Positions 51,072-59,455 of a stretch of DNA of 64,000 nucleotides are shown here, in pieces (position 1 is the first letter of the stretch; every line of letters starts with the position of its first letter). Source of the DNA: an uncultured Collinsella sp. (lineage in GTDB: Bacteria; Actinomycetota; Coriobacteriia; Coriobacteriales; Coriobacteriaceae); the NCBI GenBank assembly GCA_937950325.1, contig CALFDJ010000038.1, positions 84,142-148,141 on the forward strand, given 5' to 3'. Below the pieces are notes generated by a model. The model worked only from the letters and a program-made list of their open reading frames with translations. It was not told the origin of the DNA and searched no databases. A program made the position numbers and the translations under genes.

Positions 51072-52045
51072 TGACGATTCTTGCCGCCGCCGCCGGGTTC
51101 GCAGCCGACCTTGCCTTCGGCGACCCGCGCTGGCTTCCCCATCCCGTTGTCGCCATGGGGCGCGCGATCACGTGGGCCGAAGGCCGCCTGCGGGGCTCAT
51201 TCCCGCAAACGTCCGCGGGCACGCGCGCCGCAGGGCTTGTGCTCGCCGTGGCGCTTCCGCTTGCGTGTGGGCTTTTGACCTTGGGAATCCTGCATCTTTG
51301 CGGCATGGTTCACCCCGGCTTGCGCTTCGTGGCCGAGGCATGGGCGAGCTATAAGATTCTCGCGGCATGCGAGCTGCGCCGCCAGAGCCTGGCCGTGGCC
51401 CGCGCGTTCTCGAAGGGCGGCCTTGTCGCGGCTCGCGAAGCCGTCGGGCTCATCGTGGGACGCGACACGTCTGTTCTCGACGAGCAGGGCGTTGCGCGCG
51501 CCGCCGTGGAAACGGTGGCGGAGAACGCGAGCGACGGCGTCATCGCGCCGCTTTTCTACCTTATGATCGGGGGTGCGCCCTTGGGCATGGCGTACAAGGC
51601 GGTGAACACGCTCGACAGCATGGTGGGCTACAAAAACGAGCGCTACATCGACTTCGGCTGCGCCTCGGCGCGCCTCGACGATGCGGTGAACTGGATTCCC
51701 TCGCGCTTATCGGCCCTGTTCATGATCGCCGTGTGCCCGATCGTCGGGCTCGATGCTCGCGGGGCGGCGCGCATCTGGCGCCGCGACAGGCGTCGCCATG
51801 CGAGCCCCAACTCGGCGCAGACCGAGTCAGCGTGTGCGGGCGCGCTCGGGCTGCGCCTGGCAGGACCCGCGGTGTATTTCGGCAAGCTCGTTGAGAAACC
51901 GACGATAGGCGACGCGTCCCGTGAAATTGAGTGGAGCGACATCGCCCGGGCGACTAGGCTCATGCTCGCCGCGTCCGTATGCGCGCTCGTCGTCTTCGGT
52001 GCCGCACGCGCGGCGGTCGTGCTTGCCGTGGGGGCGATGGTATGA
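51071..52045 (+). CDS. cbiB: Adenosylcobinamide-phosphate synthase
   Basis: CbiB (CobD of the aerobic nomenclature) attaches aminopropanol or its phosphate to cobyric acid in the membrane. The 324-residue protein has FAADLAFGDPRWLPHPVVAMG, ETVAENASDGVIAPLFYLMI and AYKAVNTLDSMVGYKNERY, all diagnostic. Hydrophobic segments occur at both ends. The ATG at 51071 overlaps the preceding stop by one base. The final ATGA joins it to the next gene. Confidence 0.94.
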   Translation: MTILAAAAGFAADLAFGDPRWLPHPVVAMGRAITWAEGRLRGSFPQTSAGTRAAGLVLAVALPLACGLLTLGILHLCGMVHPGLRFVAEAWASYKILAACELRRQSLAVARAFSKGGLVAAREAVGLIVGRDTSVLDEQGVARAAVETVAENASDGVIAPLFYLMIGGAPLGMAYKAVNTLDSMVGYKNERYIDFGCASARLDDAVNWIPSRLSALFMIAVCPIVGLDARGAARIWRRDRRRHASPNSAQTESACAGALGLRLAGPAVYFGKLVEKPTIGDASREIEWSDIARATRLMLAASVCALVVFGAARAAVVLAVGAMV

Positions 52046-53265
52046 GGGAAGACCACGCCGCGTCCCGGGCTGCCGGGGGAATCCTGCGCGCCCGTGCGCA
52101 TGGGGGTAGCACGCAATCGCTCGGCATCGCTTGCGAAGGGGGCGCCTCCGACCTCATTGACTTCTCGGTGAACGTGAATCCGGCAGGCCCCTCGCCGCGC
52201 GCCGTCGCCGCAGCTTGCAAGGCGCTTTCTCGAATCGACGCCTACCCCGATAGGGAAAGCCTCGCACTCGTTCGCGCCCTAGGGCGCGCCCAGGGCATTC
52301 CCGAAGATACTATCGTCTGCGGCGCGGGCGCGTCTGACATCATCTGGCGGCTCGCCGCGGCGGTACGCCCGAAACGCATCGTCGTGTGCGCGCCGACGTT
52401 CTCTGAATATGCGGAGGCGGCATCGTACTACGGTGCATGCGTGCAGGAGTTCCCGCTCTCCGATGCGGATGACTTCGACGTGCCCGCCTCCTTCGCCCGC
52501 GCGATCGAGGGGCCGGGAGACGTGGCGTACCTCTGCAATCCGAACAACCCGACGGGGCGCCTCGTCGACCCCCGCGTGATCGATGCCGCGGTTTGCCGCT
52601 GCGAGCAGGTGGGCGCGCTGCTCGTCGTGGACGAGTGCTTCCTCGGATTTGCGCCCGACGCCCGCGAAAGGAGCGTGGCCGCACGCGCCGCGTGTTCGCA
52701 CCATGTGGCCGTGCTCTCCGCGTTCACCAAGCTCTACGGAATGGCAGGGTTGCGGTTGGGGTATCTGATCAGCGGAAACGCCCAACTCATCGAGGGGATT
52801 CGTCGGGCGGGGCAGGCGTGGCCCGTCTCCTCGGTCGCCGAGGCCGCGGGCATCGCCGCCCTGGAAGACGTCGAATACGTCTCGCGCACGCGCGATGTAT
52901 TGGCGGGCGAGCGAGCGTGGCTTTCCCACGAGCTCTCCTCGCTTGGGCTTTCCGTCGTGCCGTCGGATGCGAACTTCCTTTTAGTCCGCACGCCGGCGAA
53001 AGACATCCCCGAGCGCCTGTATAAACAGGGGGTTTTGGTCCGCACGTGCGACTCGTTTTCGATACTGTCCCGTTTCTGGTGCCGCGTCGCCGTGCGCACG
53101 CACAAGGAGAATGCCCGGCTTGCGATGGCGTTCAGCCGCGCGCTTCGGGCGGAAGGTGCATCGGGCGAAGGCGAACCCGACGAACGGGGCGGCGCTTCTT
53201 GCAGCGGCGCTATGGCGGGCGCGGATGGCCGAGGCTCGGCGAAGGAGGTCGATACCCGTGGGTAG
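52042..53265 (+). CDS. cobD: Threonine-phosphate decarboxylase-type aminotransferase
   Basis: A class I/II PLP enzyme that makes (R)-1-amino-2-propanol phosphate for the CbiB step. The 407-residue protein has FSVNVNPAGPSPRAVAAA, YLCNPNNPTGRL, LLVVDECFLGFAPDA with the PLP aspartate and SAFTKLYGMAGLRLGYLI with the PLP lysine. The last 40 residues (Gly/Ala/Glu-rich) exceed the normal fold and overlap the cbiP start. In sequence it resembles histidinol-phosphate aminotransferase; context decides the assignment. Confidence 0.87.
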   Translation: MREDHAASRAAGGILRARAHGGSTQSLGIACEGGASDLIDFSVNVNPAGPSPRAVAAACKALSRIDAYPDRESLALVRALGRAQGIPEDTIVCGAGASDIIWRLAAAVRPKRIVVCAPTFSEYAEAASYYGACVQEFPLSDADDFDVPASFARAIEGPGDVAYLCNPNNPTGRLVDPRVIDAAVCRCEQVGALLVVDECFLGFAPDARERSVAARAACSHHVAVLSAFTKLYGMAGLRLGYLISGNAQLIEGIRRAGQAWPVSSVAEAAGIAALEDVEYVSRTRDVLAGERAWLSHELSSLGLSVVPSDANFLLVRTPAKDIPERLYKQGVLVRTCDSFSILSRFWCRVAVRTHKENARLAMAFSRALRAEGASGEGEPDERGGASCSGAMAGADGRGSAKEVDTRG

Positions 53266-54757
53266 GGCGAAGCCCATCATGATCCAGGGCACCATGTCGA
53301 ACGCGGGGAAGAGCCTGCTTGCGGCGGGGCTGTGCCGTGTGCTTTCGCAGGACGGCCTGCGCGTGGCTCCCTTCAAGAGCCAGAACATGGCGCTCAACAG
53401 CGGTGTCACGGCCGACGGGCTCGAGATGGGGCGCGCTCAGATCATGCAGGCCGAGGCGTGCGGCATCGCGCCCGACGTGCGCATGAACCCCATCCTGCTC
53501 AAGCCCGAAAGCGATCACCGAAGCCAGCTCATCGTGGCCGGCAAGGCGCAGGGAGCCTTCGCTGCGAGGGACTACTTCGCGCGAAAGAAGGCGCTCATGC
53601 CGCAGATTTTGGAGGCGTTCGATTCGCTCGCGGAGGAAAACGACGTCATCGTCATCGAGGGCGCCGGCAGTCCCGTCGAAATCAACCTTGCCGAAAACGA
53701 CATCGTCAACATGGGGCTCGCGCGCGCCGTGTCCTCCCCCGTGCTGCTCGCGGGCGACATCGACCCAGGCGGGGTGTTTGCCCAGCTCTACGGCACGGTC
53801 GCGCTCCTTGCGCCCGAGGACCGCGCGCTTTTGCGGGGGCTTGTGGTGAACAAGTTCCGCGGCGATGTGGAAATCCTGCGCCCGGGTTTGGCTCCGCTCG
53901 AGAAAATGTGCGGGGTTCCCGTCGTGGGGGTCGTGCCGTATCTTACGCTCGACCTGGACGACGAGGACTCGCTCGCGCCGCGCCTAACTGCCCGCGAGGC
54001 GCGCGGCGTCATCGACGTCGCCGTCGTGCGCCTTCCGCATCTGTCGAACTTCACCGACTTCGACCCGCTTTCGCGCGTGCCCGGCATGGGCGTGCGCTAC
54101 GTTTCCTCGACGACCGATCTGGGCCGACCCGACCTGGTGGTGCTTCCCGGCTCGAAGTCCACGGTCGACGACGCGCGCTGGCTTGCGGCTAGCGGCATCG
54201 GAGCCTGTGTACGCGCGCTTTCGGGCGCGGGCACGCCGGTGCTCGGCATATGCGGAGGCTACCAGCTTTTGGGAGACGAGCTTTCGGACCCGCACGGCAG
54301 GGAAGGCGCTGGCACCGCGCGCGGGCTCGGGCTCATCCCTGCAAGTACGGTGTTCAAGGAGGAAAAGCGCCTCGCCCAGTCGGAGCTGCGCATCACGGGC
54401 GCCCAAGGCGCGTTCTCGGTGTGGAACGGCATGACGGCGCGTGGGTACGAGATTCACGACGGCGAAACGACCGTCTCCTGCGCCCCTGCGGGCACGATTG
54501 GCGGCAAACCAGAAGGCGCGGCCTGCGGAAACGTGTTCGGAACCTATCTCCACGGCCTGTTCGACGAACCGGGGGTGGCACTCGCCCTCGCGCGCTCGCT
54601 CGCGCGCATGCGCGGCCTGCCCGAGAGCGTCGTGGGTGCTGAGGGCGCGGTGTCCGCGGCCGATCACCGTGCGCGCGAGTTCGACCGCCTGGCCGACTCC
54701 GTGCGCGGGGCGCTCGACATGGAGTATGTCTACCGCATTATCGAGGAGGGCGTATGA
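53258..54757 (+). CDS. cbiP: Cobyric acid synthase
   Basis: CbiP (CobQ) amidates the b, d, e and g side chains. The 499-residue protein has the P-loop-like IMIQGTMSNAGKSLLAAGLC, FKSQNMALNS, VVIEGAGSPVEINL-type acid region and an amidotransferase domain with cysteine in LGICGGYQLLGDEL and histidine in FGTYLHGLFD. The start is taken as the GTG at 53258 because AAGGAGG lies eleven bases upstream, inside the end of the previous gene. Confidence 0.94.
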   Translation: MGRAKPIMIQGTMSNAGKSLLAAGLCRVLSQDGLRVAPFKSQNMALNSGVTADGLEMGRAQIMQAEACGIAPDVRMNPILLKPESDHRSQLIVAGKAQGAFAARDYFARKKALMPQILEAFDSLAEENDVIVIEGAGSPVEINLAENDIVNMGLARAVSSPVLLAGDIDPGGVFAQLYGTVALLAPEDRALLRGLVVNKFRGDVEILRPGLAPLEKMCGVPVVGVVPYLTLDLDDEDSLAPRLTAREARGVIDVAVVRLPHLSNFTDFDPLSRVPGMGVRYVSSTTDLGRPDLVVLPGSKSTVDDARWLAASGIGACVRALSGAGTPVLGICGGYQLLGDELSDPHGREGAGTARGLGLIPASTVFKEEKRLAQSELRITGAQGAFSVWNGMTARGYEIHDGETTVSCAPAGTIGGKPEGAACGNVFGTYLHGLFDEPGVALALARSLARMRGLPESVVGAEGAVSAADHRAREFDRLADSVRGALDMEYVYRIIEEGV

Positions 54758-55269
54758 TCCACGTGTATCATGGCGACGGCAAAGGCAAGACCACGGCGGC
54801 GATGGGCCTCGCCATTCGCATGCTCGCCGCAGGCCGCCGCGTCGTCGTCGTGCAGTTCCTGAAAGACGGCGAAAGCGGGGAGGTGCGCCTGCTCGCCGAG
54901 CATTTTGGCGTGCCCGTGTTCGCGGGGAAGGCGTCGGACAAGTTTACCTGGTCCATGACGTCGGAAGAACTTGCCGCGACGCGCGAGTTGCACGATGGGA
55001 ACCTCGCTTCCGCGCTCGCCGAGCTCGAGGGCGCGCAGGAGGGGCTGCTCGTGCTCGACGAGGCGCTCGACGCGCTTTCGAAGGGGCTTGTCGACGAGGC
55101 GCTCGTGGACCGCGCGCTCGATATGTCCGCGCGCGGCGTCGAAGTAGCGCTCACCGGGCGCGCGCCTTCCCGCAAGATCGTGGAGAAGGCCGACTACATA
55201 ACCGAGATGCGGTGCGAGAAACACCCCTACGAGCAGGGGATATGTGCAAGGGAAGGAGTGGAGTACTAG
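54754..55269 (+). CDS. cobA: Cob(I)yrinic acid a,c-diamide adenosyltransferase (CobA/BtuR type)
   Basis: Attaches the upper adenosyl ligand to the reduced corrinoid. The 171-residue protein has IHVYHGDGKGKTTAAMGLAI, VVVVQFLKDGESGEV, LLVLDEALDALSKGLV and ALTGRAPSRKIVEKADYITE, the full CobA/BtuR/CobO set. It overlaps cbiP by ATGA and is followed directly (TAG-ATG) by cbiC. Confidence 0.95.
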   Translation: MIHVYHGDGKGKTTAAMGLAIRMLAAGRRVVVVQFLKDGESGEVRLLAEHFGVPVFAGKASDKFTWSMTSEELAATRELHDGNLASALAELEGAQEGLLVLDEALDALSKGLVDEALVDRALDMSARGVEVALTGRAPSRKIVEKADYITEMRCEKHPYEQGICAREGVEY

Positions 55270-55911
55270 ATGGATTCCAAGGAGATGGCGCCCGGCGACA
55301 TCGAGCGGCGCAGCTTTGAGATCATCACCGAAGAGCTCGGCGGCCGCACGTTCCCGCCGCTCGAAGAGCCCGTCGTGAAGCGCGTCATCCACACCACTGC
55401 TGACTTCTCGTACGCCGATTCCCTCGTGTTCACCCATGATGCCGCGCACTGTGCGCTCGACGCACTGCGCGCAGGGGCCACGGTGCTCACCGACACGAAC
55501 ATGGCGCTCGCAGGCATAAGCAAGCCCGCGCTCGCGAAGCTCGGCTGCAAGGCCGTGTGCTACATGGCCGACCCTGATGTCGCCGCAACGGCGCGCGCCG
55601 CGGGCACGACTCGCGCCGTTGCGAGCATGGACAAAGCTTGCCGCATCGAGGGTCCGCTTATCGTGGCCGTCGGCAACGCTCCCACAGCACTTCTGCGCCT
55701 CGCCGAGCTCATGGACGCGGGGAAGATCGCGCCCGCGCTCGTCGTTGGGGTGCCGGTCGGGTTTGTGAACGTGGTCGAGGCGAAAGAGGAGCTACTCGCG
55801 CGACGCGTGCCGGCCATCGTCGCGAGGGGTCGCAAGGGCGGCTCGACTGTGGCGGCCGCCATTATGAACGCGCTGCTCTACCAGATCACGCGCACGGGTG
55901 GCGCGAAGTGA
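55270..55911 (+). CDS. cbiC: Precorrin-8X/cobalt-precorrin-8 methylmutase
   Basis: CbiC moves the C-11 methyl group to C-12 to give cobyrinic acid. The 213-residue protein has RVIHTTADFSYADSLVFT with the catalytic histidine, VLTDTNMALAGI, AVGNAPTALLRLAELM and VGVPVGFVNVVEAKEEL. Length is typical. The next gene starts within its stop codon (GTGA). Confidence 0.95.
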   Translation: MDSKEMAPGDIERRSFEIITEELGGRTFPPLEEPVVKRVIHTTADFSYADSLVFTHDAAHCALDALRAGATVLTDTNMALAGISKPALAKLGCKAVCYMADPDVAATARAAGTTRAVASMDKACRIEGPLIVAVGNAPTALLRLAELMDAGKIAPALVVGVPVGFVNVVEAKEELLARRVPAIVARGRKGGSTVAAAIMNALLYQITRTGGAK

Positions 55912-56681
55912 CGGCCCCCGCATCCGCGCCGGCGCTGCGCATCTTCGCCGGCACCACCGAGGGCCGCCTTCTGTGCGAATGGGCGAGCGGGGCGGGCATC
56001 CCCGCCCGTGCCTACGCGGCAACCGAGTACGGAGGAGAGCTTTTGGGCGAGCTTCCGGGCATCGAGGTGCATGCGGGCAGGCTCGACGATGCCGACATGG
56101 AGCGCGAGCTTTCCGGCGCGCGCGTCGTCGTCGACGCCACGCACCCCTTCGCTACGCTCGCAAGCGGCAACATCCGGGCCGCTTCGCTCGCCGTGGGTGC
56201 ACGATGCCTGCGCCTTGCGCGCCCGGTCGAAGCGTTGCCCAAAGGCGTCGTGCCGGTCGCGTCGATCGCCTGCGCGGCGCGCTTTCTCTCCGAGAACCCG
56301 GGTCGCGCGCTTCTCACGACGGGGAGCAAGGAGCTTGCTCCCTACACGCGCGTCGCCGATTTCGCGGAGCGCTTCTTCGTGCGTGTGCTCCCGCTGCCCG
56401 GTGCTATAACGAAGTGCATCGACGCGGGGTTTTCGCCGTCGCACGTCATCGGCATGCAGGGGCCCTTCACCCGCGAGCTCAACGAGGCAATGCTTCGGCA
56501 GGTGGGCGCCCAGTGGCTTGTGACCAAGGACTCGGGAACCGTAGGCGGCACGGCCGAGAAGCTCGCCGCCGCGCGCAACGTGGGAGCGCGCTGCATCGTG
56601 GTCACCCGTCCCGCCGAGGGAGGCGGGGCCCTTTCGCTTCGGGAAGTGGAAGACGCGCTCTTACGGGAGTTCGCGCGCTAG
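55908..56681 (+). CDS. cbiJ: Cobalt-precorrin-6A reductase
   Basis: CbiJ reduces the precorrin-6A macrocycle with NAD(P)H. The 257-residue protein has LRIFAGTTEGRLLCEWASG, VVDATHPFATLASGNIRAAS, ALLTTGSKELAPYT and VIGMQGPFTRELNEAMLRQ, the expected signature order. The start is a GTG at 55908. It is the last gene of the operon; transposase debris and a palindromic repeat follow, with no clear terminator. Confidence 0.92.
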   Translation: MTAPASAPALRIFAGTTEGRLLCEWASGAGIPARAYAATEYGGELLGELPGIEVHAGRLDDADMERELSGARVVVDATHPFATLASGNIRAASLAVGARCLRLARPVEALPKGVVPVASIACAARFLSENPGRALLTTGSKELAPYTRVADFAERFFVRVLPLPGAITKCIDAGFSPSHVIGMQGPFTRELNEAMLRQVGAQWLVTKDSGTVGGTAEKLAAARNVGARCIVVTRPAEGGGALSLREVEDALLREFAR

Positions 56682-56704
56682 GCGCTCGCCGCGCCTAGCG
56701 CGCC

Positions 56705-56803
56705 CTCCCACCCGCGAGGAGGAGCGCCCCGAGCAAGCTCGACCCGTATAAGCCCGTCATCCGCCAAAAGCTCGAGCACGACGCCCGGAACTGGCGCAAG
56801 CAG
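56705..56803 (+). mobile_element. Remnant of an IS21-type transposase (IstA)
   Basis: The plus strand encodes RRSAPSKLDPYKPVIRQKL followed by EHDARNWRKQ, which resembles the IstA segment after the helix-turn-helix (SKLDPYKxxIxxxLExD...KQ). No start and no further IstA sequence remain. It marks the right edge of the corrinoid island, between cbiJ and the palindromic repeat. The call is by eye from a short match. Confidence 0.6.
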
Positions 56804-56810
56804 CCCTTCA

Positions 56811-56881
56811 ATAAGTTGCGGTGAAATAGCGTCTGTTTTTGCTGCTAAATAGCATATTCAGTCCCTAATTCACCGCAACTT
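56811..56881. repeat. 73-base palindromic repeat family, copy 2
   Basis: The arms ATAAGTTGCGGTGAAATAG and AATTCACCGCAACTT match those of copy 1 at 26075-26147. The centre differs, and a shared TCAGTC sequence precedes the right arm. It lies just after the IS21 remnant and before the end of the ABC permease gene. Confidence 0.8.
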
Positions 56882-56893
56882 GTTGGTGGTGGC

Positions 56894-58108
56894 TTACTGG
56901 TAGCGTAGGCACTCCACCGGGTCGAGCTTTGCCGCGCGGCGAGCGGGGTAGAAGCCAAAGATTACGCCGATGCCGACCGATACGGCAAACGCGATTAACA
57001 CTGTCGTAATGGAGAAGCTTGGCGTGATCGTCCCGGTGGCTCCAAACTCGCTCATGATGCCCGAGCTTGCGGCAAAGAACGTGAGTCCCCATGCCAGCAG
57101 ATAGCCAATCAGGACACCCAACAGTCCGCCGGTGACGCACAGCGCCGAGGACTCGGCCAAAAACTGCGCGGTGATATCGCGACGACTTGCGCCCAGGGCA
57201 CGGCGAATGCCGATCTCGCGGATGCGCTCGGTCACATTGGCGAGCATCATATTCATGATGCCGATACCGCCCACGAGCAGTGAAATGCTGGCAACGGCGC
57301 CCATGATGAGCGAAAACGCGCCCATAAAGGAATTGAGGGCGTCGATGGCGCTTTTCATTGAGGTCGCCGAAACGCTGTCATACTCGTCGTCGTCCGCGAT
57401 GCCCTTCATGCTGCGCACCTTGGATTCAATCGTCTTGCACAGCTCATCCATGTCCGTGCCCTCGGCGGCGAGCGCCGTTACGCTGGGAAACGACGGGTTC
57501 TCGTCGCCAAAAAGACCCGAGATGGTCTCGCGCGGCATGTATAGCGTGAGCGAGCCCATGGAGTCGCTGCCGCCGTCGATAACGCCGACAATCTGCACCT
57601 CGCCGTTCGACACCTTGATGGTCTTGCCGAGCGCGTCCTGCTCGTTGCCGTACAGCTGATCAGCGCCGCCACGGCTGATGAGCGCCACGCGTGCGCCAGA
57701 TTGGGACTCGGCCTGGGTGTAGGTGCGTCCCGCGACAAGCTTGCTGGCGCCCACCGCGTCGAGCATGTCGCTATCGACGCCCTGCGCCATGACGGTATAG
57801 CTTTTGTCACCGGCCTTGTACTCGGTATAGGCGCTGTCCACGATGCCGATCTGCTCGATCTGCGGCACCATCTTGCGAAGCTTCTCAACGTCCGATTCGG
57901 TGAGCTCTTGCGACGAATAGATCTGCACCATACGCGCTGCGTTGAGGCCCAGGCTGTTGAGCAGGCTGTTTTGGATACCGCCGATAAGCGAGGTCATGGC
58001 AATGACGGAGGCGATGCCAATGACGATGCCCAGGATGGTGAGTAGGCTGCGTCCCTTGTTGGCCTCGAGGGAGTGAAGGGCTTCTTGGATGAGGTCGCGC
58101 GTGCTCAT
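56894..58108 (-). CDS. MacB/FtsX-type ABC transporter permease
   Basis: The 404-residue protein has one N-terminal helix (TILGIVIGIASVIAMTSLIG), a large extracytoplasmic domain (about residues 45-260) and three C-terminal helices (GGIGIMNMMLANVTERIREI, GLLGVLIGYLLAWGLTFFAA, VLIAFAVSVGIGVIFG) ending in PARRAAKLDPVECLRYQ, the classic MacB/YknZ layout. It overlaps the ATPase gene by four bases. With the MacA-like adaptor it forms a tripartite-type exporter for peptides or antimicrobials, here in a monoderm cell. Confidence 0.92.
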   Translation of the reverse strand: MSTRDLIQEALHSLEANKGRSLLTILGIVIGIASVIAMTSLIGGIQNSLLNSLGLNAARMVQIYSSQELTESDVEKLRKMVPQIEQIGIVDSAYTEYKAGDKSYTVMAQGVDSDMLDAVGASKLVAGRTYTQAESQSGARVALISRGGADQLYGNEQDALGKTIKVSNGEVQIVGVIDGGSDSMGSLTLYMPRETISGLFGDENPSFPSVTALAAEGTDMDELCKTIESKVRSMKGIADDDEYDSVSATSMKSAIDALNSFMGAFSLIMGAVASISLLVGGIGIMNMMLANVTERIREIGIRRALGASRRDITAQFLAESSALCVTGGLLGVLIGYLLAWGLTFFAASSGIMSEFGATGTITPSFSITTVLIAFAVSVGIGVIFGFYPARRAAKLDPVECLRYQ

Positions 58109-58878
58109 GCCTTCACTCCTTTCGTCGGATTGGCGTCTGCGTAAATCATGGGCAGGTTATCAATGGCGCCGCGCAGGGTCTGCGGCGCGTGCGCGATGTA
58201 CGCGCCGTCGTGAATCCGGCCGTCGCGAATTGTTACGGCACGGTCGGCCTCGGCGGCGATACCGGGATCATGCGTGATGAGCACGATGGTCTTGCCGCGT
58301 TCCTGAAGTTTGTGGAAGGCTTCCATCACGAGTGCTCCGGTGGCGGAGTCCAGGTTTCCCGTCGGCTCATCCGCCAGGATGATGGGCGGGTCGTTGACGA
58401 GGGAGCGCGCGATGGCAACTCTCTGCATCTGCCCGCCCGAGAGCTCGGAGATGCGGTGGTCCCAGTGGTCGACCGGCAGCGTGACGGCTTGCAGCGCATG
58501 GACGGCGCGCATCTCACGCTGAGCCCGCGGCACGTTGGTGTACGAAAGCGGCAGCATGACGTTTTCGATGACCGATAGGCGCGGCAGCAGGTTAAAGCTC
58601 TGAAAGACAAAGCCGATGCTCAGGGCTCGGACTTCGGTGAGCTCGTCATCGTCGAGCTCCGCCACGTTGAGGCCCTGCAGGTAATAATCGCCTGCCGTCG
58701 GCTTGTCCAGGCAGCCCAGGATGTTCATGAGCGTTGACTTGCCCGAGCCCGATGGGCCGGTAATGGCCACGAATTCGCCGGGATTCACTGCCAGGTTCAC
58801 GTTGTGCAGGATATGGGCGCAGCCGGCCTCGCTCTCAAAAATGCGATGCACGTTGCGGATGTCGATGACGGGACGCAT
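58105..58878 (-). CDS. MacB/LolD-type ABC transporter ATPase
   Basis: The 257-residue ATPase has Walker [21 protein letters not shown], the Q-loop [18 protein letters not shown], signature [18 protein letters not shown], Walker [14 protein letters not shown] and H-loop [11 protein letters not shown]. It is the energy subunit of the neighbouring permease. Its start overlaps the stop of the adaptor gene by one base (TAATG), so the adaptor, ATPase and permease form one coupled operon whatever the state of the adaptor gene. Confidence 0.94.
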   Translation of the reverse strand: MRPVIDIRNVHRIFESEAGCAHILHNVNLAVNPGEFVAITGPSGSGKSTLMNILGCLDKPTAGDYYLQGLNVAELDDDELTEVRALSIGFVFQSFNLLPRLSVIENVMLPLSYTNVPRAQREMRAVHALQAVTLPVDHWDHRISELSGGQMQRVAIARSLVNDPPIILADEPTGNLDSATGALVMEAFHKLQERGKTIVLITHDPGIAAEADRAVTIRDGRIHDGAYIAHAPQTLRGAIDNLPMIYADANPTKGVKA

Positions 58879-59164
58879 TACATGCCCTCATCGGCAGACA
58901 TGCTGCCAGAGTCGCCGCCGTCGGCCGTCATGCCTTCGCCAGTGTCCACGATAAGGGTGTCGCCGTCGCGCAGCTTGGTGACCGGCACGTCCGCGTTGAT
59001 CTCGTTGCCCTGGTCGTCGCGCTTGACCTGCGTTTTGCCGACCACGGCGTCGTTATCGTTTTGCGTCACGACGGTCACCTTGACGCGTCGGGTCTGTTTG
59101 CTTTCGCCGTCGGTTGCCACGTTGACGTAATAATGCTCGCCATCCTCGGTCATGAGCGCCATAG
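58878..59164 (-). pseudogene. C-terminal fragment of the MacA-like adaptor gene
   Basis: On the minus strand this encodes about 95 residues, MALMTEDGEHYYVNVATD through VTVVTQNDNDAVVGKTQV to the Gly/Met-rich end, matching the last part of MacA/HlyD adaptors. It has no start codon with a ribosome site of its own. Upstream it runs into the inverted segment, beyond which the frame is foreign sense. It becomes the natural C-terminus if the segment is flipped. Confidence 0.8.
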
Positions 59165-59455
59165 TCGGTACCGCTGACCTCTCCAAGATGAAGGTCACCG
59201 TTCAGGTGGGTGAAAAGGATATCGCCAAAATCGCCGTTGGGCAGAGCGCCAATGTTACCTATCCGGCCTTTCCCGATATCGTGAGCCAGGGAACGGTCAC
59301 CGCAATCGCTTCGGTGGCAAACTCCGACGCTAACGGCGGCGGCAGCGTGACCTTTAACGTCGATATTTTGATTGATGCGCCCGACGCGCGCCTCAAGCCG
59401 GGCATGACCGCCGAGGTCTCGGTGGTAACCGAACAGCTCGACGATGTGGTAGCGA
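59165..59455 (+). other. Inverted internal segment of the adaptor gene (candidate intragenic inverton)
   Basis: The plus strand here encodes the missing membrane-proximal barrel of the adaptor: ADLSKMKVTVQVGEKDIAKI, then GQSANVTYPAFPDIVSQGTV and LKPGMTAEVSVVTEQLDDVV. The genes on both sides read on the minus strand. The ends carry TCGGTACC (59165-59172) and GGTAGCGA (59448-59455), an imperfect eight-base inverted repeat. Exchange at these sites gives ...MQIGTADLSKM... and ...DDVVATMALM..., both in frame. The segment is 291 bases, 97 codons. Confidence 0.85.
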
